DNA from: Oscillospiraceae bacterium
Lineage (GTDB): Bacteria > Bacillota > Clostridia > Oscillospirales > Oscillospiraceae
Length of the DNA stretch: 17,077 nucleotides
Assembly (NCBI GenBank): GCA_020025535.1
Contig: JAHHRY010000016.1
Span: 1-17,077 of the forward strand
Direction of reading: 5' to 3'
Position numbers and translations under genes: made by a program. The notes below the pieces were generated by a model that saw only the letters and a program-made list of their open reading frames with translations, was not told the origin of the DNA and did no database searches. Positions 6,903 through 13,781 of this stretch are shown here, piece by piece. Positions within the stretch are counted from its first letter, which is position 1. Every line of letters starts with the position of its first letter.

Positions 6903-8297
6903 ATGGAAACAACAAATGAAAGTCGAATCTTGGGAGAGAGCAGCATCCCCAAATTGCTGCTGAAGTTTTCTCTTCCCTGCGTAACGGGACTGTTGATCGG
7001 TGCGCTTTATAATATTGTCGATCAGATTTTTATAGGAAACAGTGAACTGGGACATCTGGGAAATGCCGCAACAAGCGTGTCTTTCCCGGCAATCTGCGTT
7101 GCCAACGCTTTTGCATGGTGTATCGGTGACGGTGCTGCTTCCTATCTCAGTATCTGTGCCGGCCGGAAGGATACGGAGAGTGCTCATAAATGTGTAGGTT
7201 CCGGGCTGCTTGTTACGTTTCTCATCTCTTTGGTGTTTGGCATTCTCTGCGAGGTCACCGCAGAACCGCTGATGCGGCTGTTTGGTGCATCTGACCATAC
7301 GATCCGAATGGCGGTAGATTATTTCAGGATTCTGGCAGCGTTCTTCCCGTTCTATCTGCTGTTCAATGTGATGAACAGTATGATTCGTGCGGATGGCAGC
7401 CCTGCTTATGCCATGGCGGCCATGCTGACCGGTGCAGTCATCAATATTATTTTGGATCCGGTGTTTATTTACGGTCTTCGCTGGGGCATTAAGGGTGCAG
7501 CTTATGCGACGGTAATCGGTCAGGTGGCGTCCTTCCTGATTTCTGTTGTCTACTTCTTTAAACCCAAAAACTTCAGGCTTTCCCGGAAGAGCTTTGTGCT
7601 GGATTCCAAGATCCTGAAGAACACCATTTCTTTGGGTGCCTCCACCTTTGTGACGCAGATTTCCATTGTGGTCATGGTGCTGGTGTGCAATGTGGTGCTG
7701 GCTCATTACGGCGCACTTTCCAAGTATGGGCAGGATATTCCCATTTCTGTTTATGGTATTCAGACAAAGGTGTATACCATCGTGTGCAATATTGTCGTGG
7801 GTATTGTCCTGGGCGGACAGCCGATCTTTGGATATAACTACGGTGCCGGAAATCATGACCGGGTCCGGGAAACCTACCGGTGGGTGCTGCTGCTGTCTTT
7901 GACAGTTGGCCTTACGGCAACAGTCATTTTTGAATGCTTCCCAATGGCGGTTGTAAGTCTGTTCGGCAGCGGAAATGAACTGTATCAGGAATTTGCGGTG
8001 GATATCTTCCGGATTTACTCCTCTCTTACAGCGATTACCTGCCTGGTGAAAATGTCCACGGTGTTCTTCCAGTCCATCAGCCGCCCCGTCCATGCGGTGG
8101 TCGCTTCCATGACCCGAGACCTGATCCTGTTTACCCCGCTGGCAATTTTCCTGCCGAAGATCATGGAAAGCCGGGAGGCAGGAAGCGGAATCCGTGGTAT
8201 TCTCTATGCGGCGCCTATTGCGGACGCAATCTCTCTGTTCGTGATTATCGGATTGACCGTTTCGTTCTTCCATACACAGAGTAAAGACGCAGAGTAA
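6903..8297 (+). CDS. MATE family efflux transporter (MepA-like)
   Basis: A 464-residue polytopic membrane protein with about twelve hydrophobic segments arranged as two similar halves. Typical MATE features are the opening SIPKLLLKFSLPCVTGLLIG, the block YNIVDQIFIGN, and GAVINIILDPVFIY in the first half, with GGQPIFGYNYGAG at the start of the second. MATE proteins expel cationic drugs or metabolites using a sodium or proton gradient. ATG is preceded by AGAGG six bases upstream. The gene sits behind a purine-type riboswitch with an ON architecture, so the natural cargo may be a purine or purine-like compound that also acts as the signal; this is inference. It is a single-gene unit closed by a strong terminator. 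Confidence 0.94.
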   Translation: METTNESRILGESSIPKLLLKFSLPCVTGLLIGALYNIVDQIFIGNSELGHLGNAATSVSFPAICVANAFAWCIGDGAASYLSICAGRKDTESAHKCVGSGLLVTFLISLVFGILCEVTAEPLMRLFGASDHTIRMAVDYFRILAAFFPFYLLFNVMNSMIRADGSPAYAMAAMLTGAVINIILDPVFIYGLRWGIKGAAYATVIGQVASFLISVVYFFKPKNFRLSRKSFVLDSKILKNTISLGASTFVTQISIVVMVLVCNVVLAHYGALSKYGQDIPISVYGIQTKVYTIVCNIVVGIVLGGQPIFGYNYGAGNHDRVRETYRWVLLLSLTVGLTATVIFECFPMAVVSLFGSGNELYQEFAVDIFRIYSSLTAITCLVKMSTVFFQSISRPVHAVVASMTRDLILFTPLAIFLPKIMESREAGSGIRGILYAAPIADAISLFVIIGLTVSFFHTQSKDAE

Positions 8298-8301
8298 ATA
8301 T

Positions 8302-8340
8302 AAAACAGCATCGACTGAAATGAAAGTCGATGCTGTTTTT
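8302..8340 (+). terminator. Intrinsic terminator of the MATE gene
   Basis: A 15-bp perfect stem (8302-8316 with 8325-8339) with an 8-base loop ends in a run of five Ts. It starts five bases after the stop codon. The 150 bases that follow, up to the tRNA terminator, hold no recognisable gene. Confidence 0.92.
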
Positions 8341-8492
8341 CAATAGAAAAGGGAATACGCAAATCCAATCAGAGTAACAGCTTGGAAGAAGCACTTCCCG
8401 GGAAACATATGATGGGCAAATCCTTCAACGGTGCGGAAAGATGGCCATATACCATAAAGAATTTTTTGCAATGATTGCGGTATGGATAAAAC

Positions 8493-8525
8493 AAAAACCA
8501 GATACCAATAAGGCATCTGGTTTTT
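8493..8525 (-). terminator. Intrinsic terminator of tRNA-Arg
   Basis: An 11-bp stem (8493-8503 with 8515-8525), with possible further CC/GG pairs in the loop, is followed on the minus strand by TGTTTTAT. It abuts the CCA end of the tRNA. Confidence 0.85.
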
Positions 8526-8601
8526 GGTACGCCGGAAGGGACTCGAACCCCCGACCTACTGATTCGTAGTCAGTCACTCTATCCAACTGAGCTACCGGCG
8601 C
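8525..8601 (-). tRNA. tRNA-Arg(ACG)
   Basis: The cloverleaf is complete on the minus strand. The acceptor stem is GCGCCGG with CCGGCGT (G1-T72 wobble). The D-arm is GCTC...GAGT. The anticodon stem ACTGA/TCAGT closes the loop CTACGAA with anticodon ACG, and the T-loop is TTCGAGT. CCA appears to be encoded. The A34 of ACG would normally be deaminated to inosine by TadA to read CGU, CGC and CGA. Confidence 0.95.
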
Positions 8602-8625
8602 ATATGCACTCTCAAGTGCTTAGAT

Positions 8626-8654
8626 ATAATAACATACCCATTTGGAAAATGCAA
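8626..8654 (-). promoter_or_regulatory. Promoter of tRNA-Arg
   Basis: On the minus strand, TTGCAT (8649-8654), 17-base spacer, TATTAT (8626-8631), about 25 bases upstream of the mature tRNA 5' end. Confidence 0.7.
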
Positions 8655-8711
8655 GTACTTTTTTCAGAAAAAAACAAATTTTTTTAAATTTCTCATAATT
8701 GGCCCGTGGCC

Positions 8712-8740
8712 TTGACAGAGAAGAGGGGCTTTTGTAAAAT
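8712..8740 (+). promoter_or_regulatory. Sigma-A promoter of mutY
   Basis: A consensus TTGACA (8712-8717), 17-base spacer ending in TTTG, and TAAAAT (8735-8740). Its position rules out an in-frame ATG at 8706 as the start of mutY. Confidence 0.8.
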
Positions 8741-8762
8741 ATCCACATTCGGAGGTTATAAA

Positions 8763-9797
8763 ATGCACGATAGATTGAAGAATTTACCCGGGGCTTTGCT
8801 GCCCTGGTATGAAATAAACAAGCGGGATTTGCCATGGCGGCAGGATCGGGCACCGTATCATATCTGGGTTTCCGAAATTATGCTTCAGCAAACCCGGGTT
8901 GAGGCAGTAAAAGGTTACTATTCGCGTTTTCTTGAGGCTCTGCCCACGATCCGGTCGCTGGCTGAAGCGGAGGAGGGACAGCTGCTTAAACTCTGGGAAG
9001 GTCTGGGTTATTACAGCCGGGTACGAAATCTGCAAAAAGCAGCCAGAGTGATTATGGAGCAGTACGGCGGCAGATTTCCGGAGAGCTATGAAGCGGTTCT
9101 GGATTTGCCGGGAATCGGAGAATATACTGCGGGAGCAATCTGCTCCATTGCCATGGGACAGCGAACCCCGGCGGTAGACGGAAATGTGCTTCGGGTAGTT
9201 TCCAGATTGACTGCGGATGACACACCAATTGATTTGCCGGCCTGTAAAAAGAAAATTCAGGAAGAACTGAGGGAGATTTATCCGGATCGGGCAGGCGACT
9301 TTACACAGGCGTTGATGGAGCTTGGAGCTACGGTTTGCGGTCCAAACCGGGCGCCGGACTGCGAACACTGTCCGTGCAAAGCATTCTGCCTGGGATACCT
9401 GCAGGGAAACGCACAGGATTTGCCTGTAAAGCTTCCCAAGCGTGGACGGCGGACAGAAGAAAAGACGGTATTTATCCTGAACTGCGAAGGTCACTATGCG
9501 TTAAAGAAGCGTCCGGAAAAAGGCTTGCTGGCATCTCTTTGGCAATTTCCGGATGTGCCGGGAAAACTGGAAATTCCGGATGCGGTGGCGGAAGTGAAGA
9601 AAATGGGACTGTCCGTGAAAGAAATTCATCGGCAGGTGGAAAAGAACCATATTTTTACCCATATACAGTGGGAGATGCGCGGCTATTATCTGGATGTCGC
9701 GCAGATGGACGGCGATTTTGTCTGGAAAACCGCTGAGGAAATCCGGTCAGAGGCGGCGCTCCCGACGGCTTACCGCCAGTTCTGGGATGAAGCATGA
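8763..9797 (+). CDS. mutY: A/G-specific adenine DNA glycosylase MutY
   Basis: A 344-residue base-excision repair enzyme that removes adenine mispaired with 8-oxoguanine. The catalytic Glu38 lies in SEIMLQQTRVE. The helix-hairpin-helix is LPGIGEYTAGAI (115-126) and the catalytic Asp139 is in VDGN. The 4Fe-4S cysteines are 192, 200, 203 and 209, spaced C-x7-C-x2-C-x5-C, one residue wider than E. coli, which is common in Clostridia. A C-terminal MutT/NUDIX-like domain (about 228-344) recognises 8-oxoG. The start at 8763 has GGAGG seven bases upstream and lies just after a consensus promoter. It is a single-gene unit sharing its terminator with the convergent dehydrogenase. Confidence 0.96.
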   Translation: MHDRLKNLPGALLPWYEINKRDLPWRQDRAPYHIWVSEIMLQQTRVEAVKGYYSRFLEALPTIRSLAEAEEGQLLKLWEGLGYYSRVRNLQKAARVIMEQYGGRFPESYEAVLDLPGIGEYTAGAICSIAMGQRTPAVDGNVLRVVSRLTADDTPIDLPACKKKIQEELREIYPDRAGDFTQALMELGATVCGPNRAPDCEHCPCKAFCLGYLQGNAQDLPVKLPKRGRRTEEKTVFILNCEGHYALKKRPEKGLLASLWQFPDVPGKLEIPDAVAEVKKMGLSVKEIHRQVEKNHIFTHIQWEMRGYYLDVAQMDGDFVWKTAEEIRSEAALPTAYRQFWDEA

Positions 9798-9809
9798 TAG
9801 ACATCATAA

Positions 9810-9838
9810 AAAAGTCCGGGGAATCTCCCCGGACTTTT
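9810..9838. terminator. Bidirectional terminator between mutY and the dehydrogenase
   Basis: A 12-bp GC-rich stem (9810-9821 with 9827-9838) with AAAA on one side and TTTT on the other serves both converging genes, whose stop codons lie 12 and 3 bases away. Confidence 0.9.
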
Positions 9839-9841
9839 CTG

Positions 9842-10786
9842 TTAGTTGACGACATGGATAGGGTCACCTGCAAGAAAACTGCGGATATTCTCTACCGTGG
9901 TATCGATGATTCTTTGACGGCATTCGACCGGAGTCCATGCCATATGGGGGGTGATAATGCAGTTGGGGGCGGACATCAGAGGATGGTCGGAAGCCAGCGG
10001 CTCATGAGCCACGGTATCTATGGCAGCTCCCCGAAGTTTTCCGCTGTTCAGTGCATCAACCAGAGCCTTTTCATCCACCAGCTGGCCGCGGGCGGTATTG
10101 AGCAAAATGGCACCGTCTTTCATTTTTGCCAGTGCTTCTTTTCCAATCAGGCCTTTGGTCTCCGGGAAGAGGGGACAGTGTAGGGAAACAATATCGGACT
10201 GCGTCAGAAGCGTGTCGAGACTGACAATGTTTGCTTTATCGTGTTTGGTGCGGGTGTAGTAGAGTACATGCATTCCGAAAGCCCTGGCCATTCTGCCGAC
10301 GGATCTTCCGATATTGCCGTAGCCGATGATGCCCATGGTTTTGCCTGCCAGTTCAATCTGCGGGGTATCCCAGAAGCAGAAATCAGGGCAGCGTTCCCAG
10401 CGTCCGTGATGGACGGCCTCATCGTGCCTGCCAATGCGGTGACACAGCTCCAGCAGCAGAGCCATCGTGAATTGAGCCACGGAGTTGGTTGCATATCCGG
10501 GAACGTTGCAAACGACAATTCCGCGGCTGCGGGCTGCGGCACAGTCAACCACATTGTATCCGGTGGCAAGAACGCCAATCATCCTGATATTGGGGCAGGC
10601 GTCCAGCACGACCCGGTTGATGGGGGTTTTATTGAGGAGAACAATTTCGGCATCTCCAATGCGTTCGATGGTTTGCTCAGATCTTCTTGTGCGGGGATAG
10701 ACGGTGACTTCTCCAAAGGGATTCAGACTGTCCCAGCTCAGATCGCCCGGGTTCAGACAGTGACCGTCCAGAACAACGATTTTCAT
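9842..10786 (-). CDS. D-isomer-specific 2-hydroxyacid dehydrogenase (hydroxypyruvate/glycerate dehydrogenase-like)
   Basis: A 314-residue oxidoreductase of the D-2-hydroxyacid dehydrogenase family. The Rossmann motif is GYGNIG (155-160) and the catalytic triad is Arg233 (NTARG), Glu262 (AHEP) and His281 (TPHMAW). The overall pattern is closest to hydroxypyruvate reductase/glycerate dehydrogenase, but phosphoglycerate or other 2-ketoacid substrates cannot be excluded. After the second strand of the nucleotide fold the sequence reads YYTRT, without the acidic residue that favours NAD, which hints at NADP(H). The start at 10786 is chosen because AAGGAGG precedes it and the family begins at this MKIVVLDG strand; an ATG 12 codons upstream lacks such a site. 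Confidence 0.9.
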   Translation of the reverse strand: MKIVVLDGHCLNPGDLSWDSLNPFGEVTVYPRTRRSEQTIERIGDAEIVLLNKTPINRVVLDACPNIRMIGVLATGYNVVDCAAARSRGIVVCNVPGYATNSVAQFTMALLLELCHRIGRHDEAVHHGRWERCPDFCFWDTPQIELAGKTMGIIGYGNIGRSVGRMARAFGMHVLYYTRTKHDKANIVSLDTLLTQSDIVSLHCPLFPETKGLIGKEALAKMKDGAILLNTARGQLVDEKALVDALNSGKLRGAAIDTVAHEPLASDHPLMSAPNCIITPHMAWTPVECRQRIIDTTVENIRSFLAGDPIHVVN

Positions 10787-10804
10787 ATTTAAGCCTCCTT
10801 GTAC

Positions 10805-10833
10805 TTGCAAAAGAGTCTGCAATTTGTTAAAAT
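10805..10833 (+). promoter_or_regulatory. Promoter of the pseudouridine synthase gene
   Basis: TTGCAA (10805-10810), 17-base spacer, TAAAAT (10828-10833), 24 bases before the start codon. Confidence 0.65.
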
Positions 10834-10857
10834 GGTAAAAAACAATGCGAGGAAGTT

Positions 10858-11484
10858 ATGCAAATAATTTATGAGGATGCAGACATTGTTGTCTGCGTAA
10901 AGCCTGCCCGTGTACTGTCTACGGATGAGCCGGGCGGAATGCCGGATTTGGTGCGTCAGGAATTGGGTACGCAGGATATACGGACAGTCCACAGGCTCGA
11001 CAGAGTTGTCAGCGGCTTGATGGTACTGGCTCGTTCGGCAGCGGCGGCTTCCGAACTCTCCCGTCAGATCCGGGAAGGGAAATTCCAAAAGGAATATCTG
11101 GCAGTTGTTCATGGGGTTCCGCAGGTGTCTCAGGGGACGTATGCGGATCTTCTTCTGCGTAATAAGGCAGAGCGGAAGACATATGTGGTGCAGGAGCCGG
11201 AAAAGGGAGCACAGGAGGCAATCCTGGACTACCGGGTGCTTGGGGTCAGAGAGGGTATGAGCCGCGTGCAGATCACTCTGCGTACGGGACGTACACATCA
11301 GATACGGGCACAGTTTTCTTCCCGGAATCTGCCGCTGGTAGGTGACCGGAAGTACAGCCTTTTGGAGGATGATTGTGAGATTGCCCTCTGGTCCCACTAT
11401 TTGGGCTTCATGCATCCTAAAACAGGGAAGCCGATGGAGTTCCGGCTGGAACCGCCGCCAGTGTACCCGTGGAATTTAGTCTAA
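10858..11484 (+). CDS. RluA-family pseudouridine synthase
   Basis: A 208-residue RNA pseudouridine synthase. The RluA-family catalytic motif HRLDRVVSG (45-53) contains the nucleophilic Asp48. Further family blocks are LARSAAAASELSRQIREG, KEYLAVVHG, and LRTGRTHQIRAQF (the Arg-rich RNA-binding block) followed by GDRKY. There is no N-terminal S4 domain, so it is of the short RluA/YqcB-like type; the target RNA and position cannot be told from the sequence. GAGGAAG precedes ATG. No terminator is seen between this gene and the cysteine-rich gene 61 bases downstream, so they are likely co-transcribed. Confidence 0.92.
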   Translation: MQIIYEDADIVVCVKPARVLSTDEPGGMPDLVRQELGTQDIRTVHRLDRVVSGLMVLARSAAAASELSRQIREGKFQKEYLAVVHGVPQVSQGTYADLLLRNKAERKTYVVQEPEKGAQEAILDYRVLGVREGMSRVQITLRTGRTHQIRAQFSSRNLPLVGDRKYSLLEDDCEIALWSHYLGFMHPKTGKPMEFRLEPPPVYPWNLV

Positions 11485-11545
11485 CCATAATAGTATATCA
11501 TATTTTGCAATATTTGCCAATAGTTTGTTGTAAAGGAGAATTATT

Positions 11546-11818
11546 ATGCCGCATTATGATTTCTTTCAGAATAAGGAATGTGAGTATTTCCCCTGCCACA
11601 AGAACGCAGATCCTGAGACATTCAGCTGCCTGTTCTGTTATTGCCCGCTGTACGCATTGGGAGACAGGTGCGGCGGCAGCTTTACCTATACGGAAAGCGG
11701 AATCAAAGATTGTTCCAACTGTCTGCGCCCCCATCGGAGGGAGAATTATGGCAGCATTTGCAGTCAAATGAGTCAAATTCTGGAACTTGCCAGAAAGAAG
11801 CCGGATGATAAACCTTGA
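11546..11818 (+). CDS. Cysteine-rich small domain protein
   Basis: A 90-residue protein with nine cysteines (12, 17, 28, 31, 33, 42, 56, 59, 72). It matches the cysteine-rich small domain family through FFQNKECEYFPCHK, CLFCYCPLYALGD and IKDCSNCLRPH. The cysteines probably bind zinc or an iron-sulfur cluster; the cellular role is unknown. AAAGGAG precedes ATG. It is the last gene before tRNA-Ser, and its stop codon overlaps the -35 box of the tRNA promoter. No separate promoter was found, so it is probably expressed with the upstream pseudouridine synthase. Confidence 0.88.
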   Translation: MPHYDFFQNKECEYFPCHKNADPETFSCLFCYCPLYALGDRCGGSFTYTESGIKDCSNCLRPHRRENYGSICSQMSQILELARKKPDDKP

Positions 11819-11843
11819 TTTTTTGAAATAAGGCTGATATAAT
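11815..11843 (+). promoter_or_regulatory. Promoter of tRNA-Ser
   Basis: TTGATT (11815-11820), 17-base spacer, consensus TATAAT (11838-11843). It leaves a 5' leader of about 75 bases ahead of the mature tRNA. Confidence 0.75.
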
Positions 11844-11924
11844 GTGTAGGATTGTTGACGAATTTCGGATCCGCACGGTGAGTGACTGTGTATGTGAGTC
11901 TGATTTCTGCCGATGATTTTATAT

Positions 11925-12013
11925 GGAGCGGTATCGAAGTGGTCATAACGGGGCTGACTCGAAATCAGTTTGCGAGCAATCGCACGTGGGTTCGAATCCC
12001 ACCCGCTCCGCCA
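11925..12013 (+). tRNA. tRNA-Ser(CGA)
   Basis: A class II tRNA. The acceptor GGAGCGG pairs with CCGCTCC, the discriminator is G, and CCA is encoded. The anticodon stem CTGA/TCAG closes the loop CTCGAAA with anticodon CGA (reads UCG). The long variable arm TGCGA-GCAA-TCGCA confirms serine. The T-loop is TTCGAAT. Confidence 0.96.
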
Positions 12014-12039
12014 TAAATATTTCAGCGGCTCGGACCGCG

Positions 12040-12073
12040 AAAAAAGCCGCAAGGATTTCCTTGCGGCTTTTTT
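12040..12073 (+). terminator. Intrinsic terminator after tRNA-Ser
   Basis: A 9-bp GC-rich core flanked by A and T runs gives a 15-bp stem (12040-12054 with 12059-12073) ending in six Ts. Only seven bases separate it from the ribosome binding site of the next gene. Confidence 0.92.
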
Positions 12074-12092
12074 GTACATAGGGGAGCGTTTT

Positions 12093-12563
12093 ATGGGATT
12101 TATGAGAGCGTATAAGCATCTGGATAACCTGTGCCGTGATACCAATGGGATTGGCCTGTCCGGATATATTGAGGATATGGAGCGCAACCACATTGCTGCA
12201 TTCCGTGTGGAAGGCTGGGAGAATGACTACAGACAGCTGAAACACTATCGGTGGGTTCGGAACCGGATTACACATGAAGACAATGCGGATGAAGATAATA
12301 TGTGCAAGGATGGGGACGTGGAGTGGCTGGAAGATTTCTACAGCCGGATGATGAACCAGACAGACCCATTGTCCCTTGCCAGAAAGGCCTCTGCGCCTCC
12401 TGCACCCAGAGCACAAACCAGACGGCAGCCTTCTGAGATCCCTGTGTACAGAAGCACCCGGAGCAGCCGGAGACAGCACACGGGTTTTGTCGTATCCGTA
12501 TTGATTGCTCTGACGGTAATTGCCTTGATTGGCCTGATTCTGCTTATTTTATTTTGCCGGTAA
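12093..12563 (+). CDS. Membrane-anchored hypothetical protein with HEPN-like RNxxxH motif
   Basis: A 156-residue protein I cannot assign to a named family with certainty. The N-terminal 95 residues are soluble and helical and contain YRWVRNRITHE (52-62), i.e. RN-x3-H, the motif seen in HEPN nucleases and related helical domains. A basic, proline/serine-rich linker (about 95-130) leads to a single transmembrane helix (131-154), which should leave the soluble domain in the cytoplasm. The start at 12093 has GGGGAG six bases upstream; the frame is open further back only through the tRNA. There is no promoter between the tRNA terminator and this gene, so it appears to rely on read-through. An RNase activity is inference only. 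Confidence 0.75.
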   Translation: MGFMRAYKHLDNLCRDTNGIGLSGYIEDMERNHIAAFRVEGWENDYRQLKHYRWVRNRITHEDNADEDNMCKDGDVEWLEDFYSRMMNQTDPLSLARKASAPPAPRAQTRRQPSEIPVYRSTRSSRRQHTGFVVSVLIALTVIALIGLILLILFCR

Positions 12564-12585
12564 GCCGTGTGGCTTACCGGTTTTT
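12557..12585 (+). terminator. Intrinsic terminator of the HEPN-like gene
   Basis: A 10-bp perfect stem (12557-12566 with 12571-12580), loop GTGT, then five Ts. The stem includes the stop codon of the gene. Confidence 0.92.
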
Positions 12586-12605
12586 GCGTTATTTGGATTC
12601 GGGAT

Positions 12606-12821
12606 TGAAGAAATCTTGGAGCTGTAGTCCAGGCGTGCGTAGATATTTGCAGTGGTAGAGAAGTCGGAATGCCCCAGTCATTCCTGAATCTGTTTGAGAG
12701 GCACACCGTTAGCAAGTAACAGACTTGCACAGGAGTGGCGCAGATCGTGAAAACGCATCCGTCTGAGGCCGTGGCTGACAAGAAATTTCGGAAATGCTGT
12801 GGATAGATAATTCGGTGACAT
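12606..12821 (-). pseudogene. Tyrosine recombinase C-terminal remnant
   Basis: The last roughly 70 codons of a Tn916/phage-type integrase. Present are RFHDLRHSCASLLLANGVPL (His-x-x-Arg of the active site), LGHSDFSTT (second His) and ANIY with the nucleophilic Tyr. A TGA at 12678-12680 sits where the conserved Trp of EWLGHS belongs, splitting the domain. The N-terminal DNA-binding domain and the first catalytic Arg are missing; upstream of here the frame carries TnpV-like sequence instead. The recombinase cannot be functional. Confidence 0.85.
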
Positions 12822-13079
12822 ACGTTCGGCCATTTCATCCACCAACCGAAAGAACATATCCTGAGCCTGCTGTTCTACTTCGGCAAGGTGCGGGTAGAGG
12901 GTGCATTTAGTCATCATGTTGTAGTAGAGGACACGGTGATGCTCCTTCAGGTAGCGCCTGCGGCGCTGGCCCCATGCGCCGATCTCGTATTCCGGCTGCT
13001 CCGGAAGTTTGATGTCCGGCAGGTAGTAATCGCCCTGCTGTGTATATGTGCCGCCGCATTCTTCAAATAATGTTTTCAT
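12678..13079 (-). pseudogene. Chimeric ORF: TnpV-like N-terminus fused to integrase fragment
   Basis: A 133-codon open frame. Residues 1 to about 86 (MKTLFEECGGTYTQQGDYYL..., YLKEHHRVLYYNMM, HLAEVEQQAQDMF) match TnpV, a small transposon-encoded protein of Tn4451-type elements and Clostridia conjugative transposons, whose role is poorly known. From about residue 87 (SPNYLSTAFPKF...) the sequence is the C-terminal catalytic part of a tyrosine recombinase. The two parts join in frame near 12821, which points to a deletion that removed the end of tnpV and the start of int. AGGAGG lies seven bases before ATG but is buried in a 15-bp hairpin. Either half is unlikely to keep its original function. 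Confidence 0.8.
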
Positions 13080-13083
13080 AGCA

Positions 13084-13120
13084 AAACCTCCTTTGTACGA
13101 CCATTGTACAAAGGAGGTTT
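13084..13120 (-). promoter_or_regulatory. 15-bp hairpin sequestering the tnpV-like ribosome binding site
   Basis: Bases 13084-13098 are an exact inverted repeat of 13106-13120 around the 7-base loop GACCATT. On the minus-strand transcript the AGGAGG of the tnpV-like ORF (13087-13092) is fully paired with its complement. It could silence translation from read-through transcripts of the operon upstream. With only TTTT after the stem it might also act as a weak terminator. Confidence 0.65.
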
Positions 13121-13167
13121 GACTTTTGCGATTGTGCGATTTTGTTCAAGGCAGTATGCACTAAAGG

Positions 13168-13446
13168 TTATTCATCTGTCCACTCAATATCTTTCTCGGC
13201 TTCCCAAAAGGTCTTGCCGTCAAAAATTTGTACCGTTTCAAATTCTGCCACAGGATAGCTGTCATCATTGGAAAAAGCCCTCCATCTGAAACTGTTTTCA
13301 GCAGGATATAAGATGTAAACTTCTAACATTGGCTTTTCATTCTCATAATAGCCTTGTACAAAATACTTTTTCCCGTTATACAAGAAAAATCTCTCGTCAC
13401 CGTAATACAGCCCGTCAATAAATTCCCTGCTATCTCCGTTTATCAC
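13168..13446 (-). CDS. Small acidic protein A2, fourth member of a tandem paralog array (immunity-like)
   Basis: A 92-residue acidic, tryptophan/tyrosine-rich soluble protein of a family I cannot name. It is nearly identical to A1 (13782-14060): bases 13233-13445 match that copy exactly. It begins with GTG where the other copy has ATG, behind a GGGGTGA site. The family signature, shared by all four paralogs, is a beta-like F...GKKYF block and a C-terminal FET.-IFDG-T.-EAE-.IE block. Here the C-terminal block reads FETVQIFDGKTFWEAEKDIEW, one of the few places where it differs from A1. It is the last gene of the operon. A role as an immunity protein is inferred from the tandem array downstream of an MGGRGA protein. 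Confidence 0.78.
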   Translation of the reverse strand: MINGDSREFIDGLYYGDERFFLYNGKKYFVQGYYENEKPMLEVYILYPAENSFRWRAFSNDDSYPVAEFETVQIFDGKTFWEAEKDIEWTDE

Positions 13447-13542
13447 TGAATGGTCACCCCTTGCTTAACCATACAACACTTCAATTTCTCTTTCTGCCTC
13501 ATAAATGGTCAACCCGTCAAAAATTTTAGCAGTTTCAAATTG
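13180..13542. repeat. Direct repeat, copy 1 (gene A2 plus 3' end of gene B2)
   Basis: Matches 13794-14155 at an offset of 613-614 bases. Bases 13233-13445 are identical to 13847-14059 by eye; scattered substitutions and one single-base difference occur outside that core. Confidence 0.9.
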
Positions 13543-13770
13543 AGAAACACATTTCGAAAAATCTTCTCCATAGAAATGGTATGTTTCCAAATACCGCTTA
13601 TCGGAAGGATCACTGTTGTCATAGGCATCCAGATACAGGTCCAGCAGATTCTTATCCTTCTTGAAAATCGTCTCCAAAAAATAGTATTTACCTCGAAATG
13701 TAAATTCTTTCTCTGGGCCGCCTACAGATAACAAATCATCCATAAACACGGCTATGGTGTTTCCTTTCAT
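13465..13770 (-). CDS. Small acidic protein B2, third member of the tandem paralog array (immunity-like)
   Basis: A 101-residue acidic protein. It shares with B1 the opening MKGNT-A-FMDDLL, the block GGPEKEF.FRGK.YF and a nearly identical C-terminus QFETAKIFDGLTIYEAEREI. The middle (about residues 38-75) is unrelated to B1, so the two differ mainly in a central segment that could set specificity. The start lies 11 bases after the stop of A1, behind GAGGTGGG. It is distantly related to the A proteins through the FETAKIFDG block. No known domain is recognised; immunity function is inferred from context. Confidence 0.78.
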   Translation of the reverse strand: MKGNTIAVFMDDLLSVGGPEKEFTFRGKYYFLETIFKKDKNLLDLYLDAYDNSDPSDKRYLETYHFYGEDFSKCVSQFETAKIFDGLTIYEAEREIEVLYG

Positions 13771-13781
13771 CTATGCCCACC

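Noticed and set aside
6816..8273. 485-codon minus-strand frame opposite the MATE gene
   Set aside because: A shadow of the MATE gene: low-complexity His/Gln/Arg-rich translation with no recognisable motif, while the plus strand has a complete MATE protein, riboswitch and terminator.
11505..11533. TTGCAA-17-TTGTAA as a promoter for the cysteine-rich gene
   Set aside because: The -10 is poor and transcription would start inside or after the ribosome binding site.
11943..12479. 178-codon minus-strand frame across tRNA-Ser and the HEPN-like gene
   Set aside because: It crosses the tRNA and its terminator; its VGFEPTCDCSQTDFESAPL-like tail is the familiar mistranslation of a tRNA-Ser gene.
12678..12680. 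TGA in the integrase remnant as a second selenocysteine or as a Trp codon
   Set aside because: The position is a conserved Trp, not Cys, and other genes in the window end normally with TGA and use TGG for Trp, so a nonsense mutation in a decayed gene is simplest.
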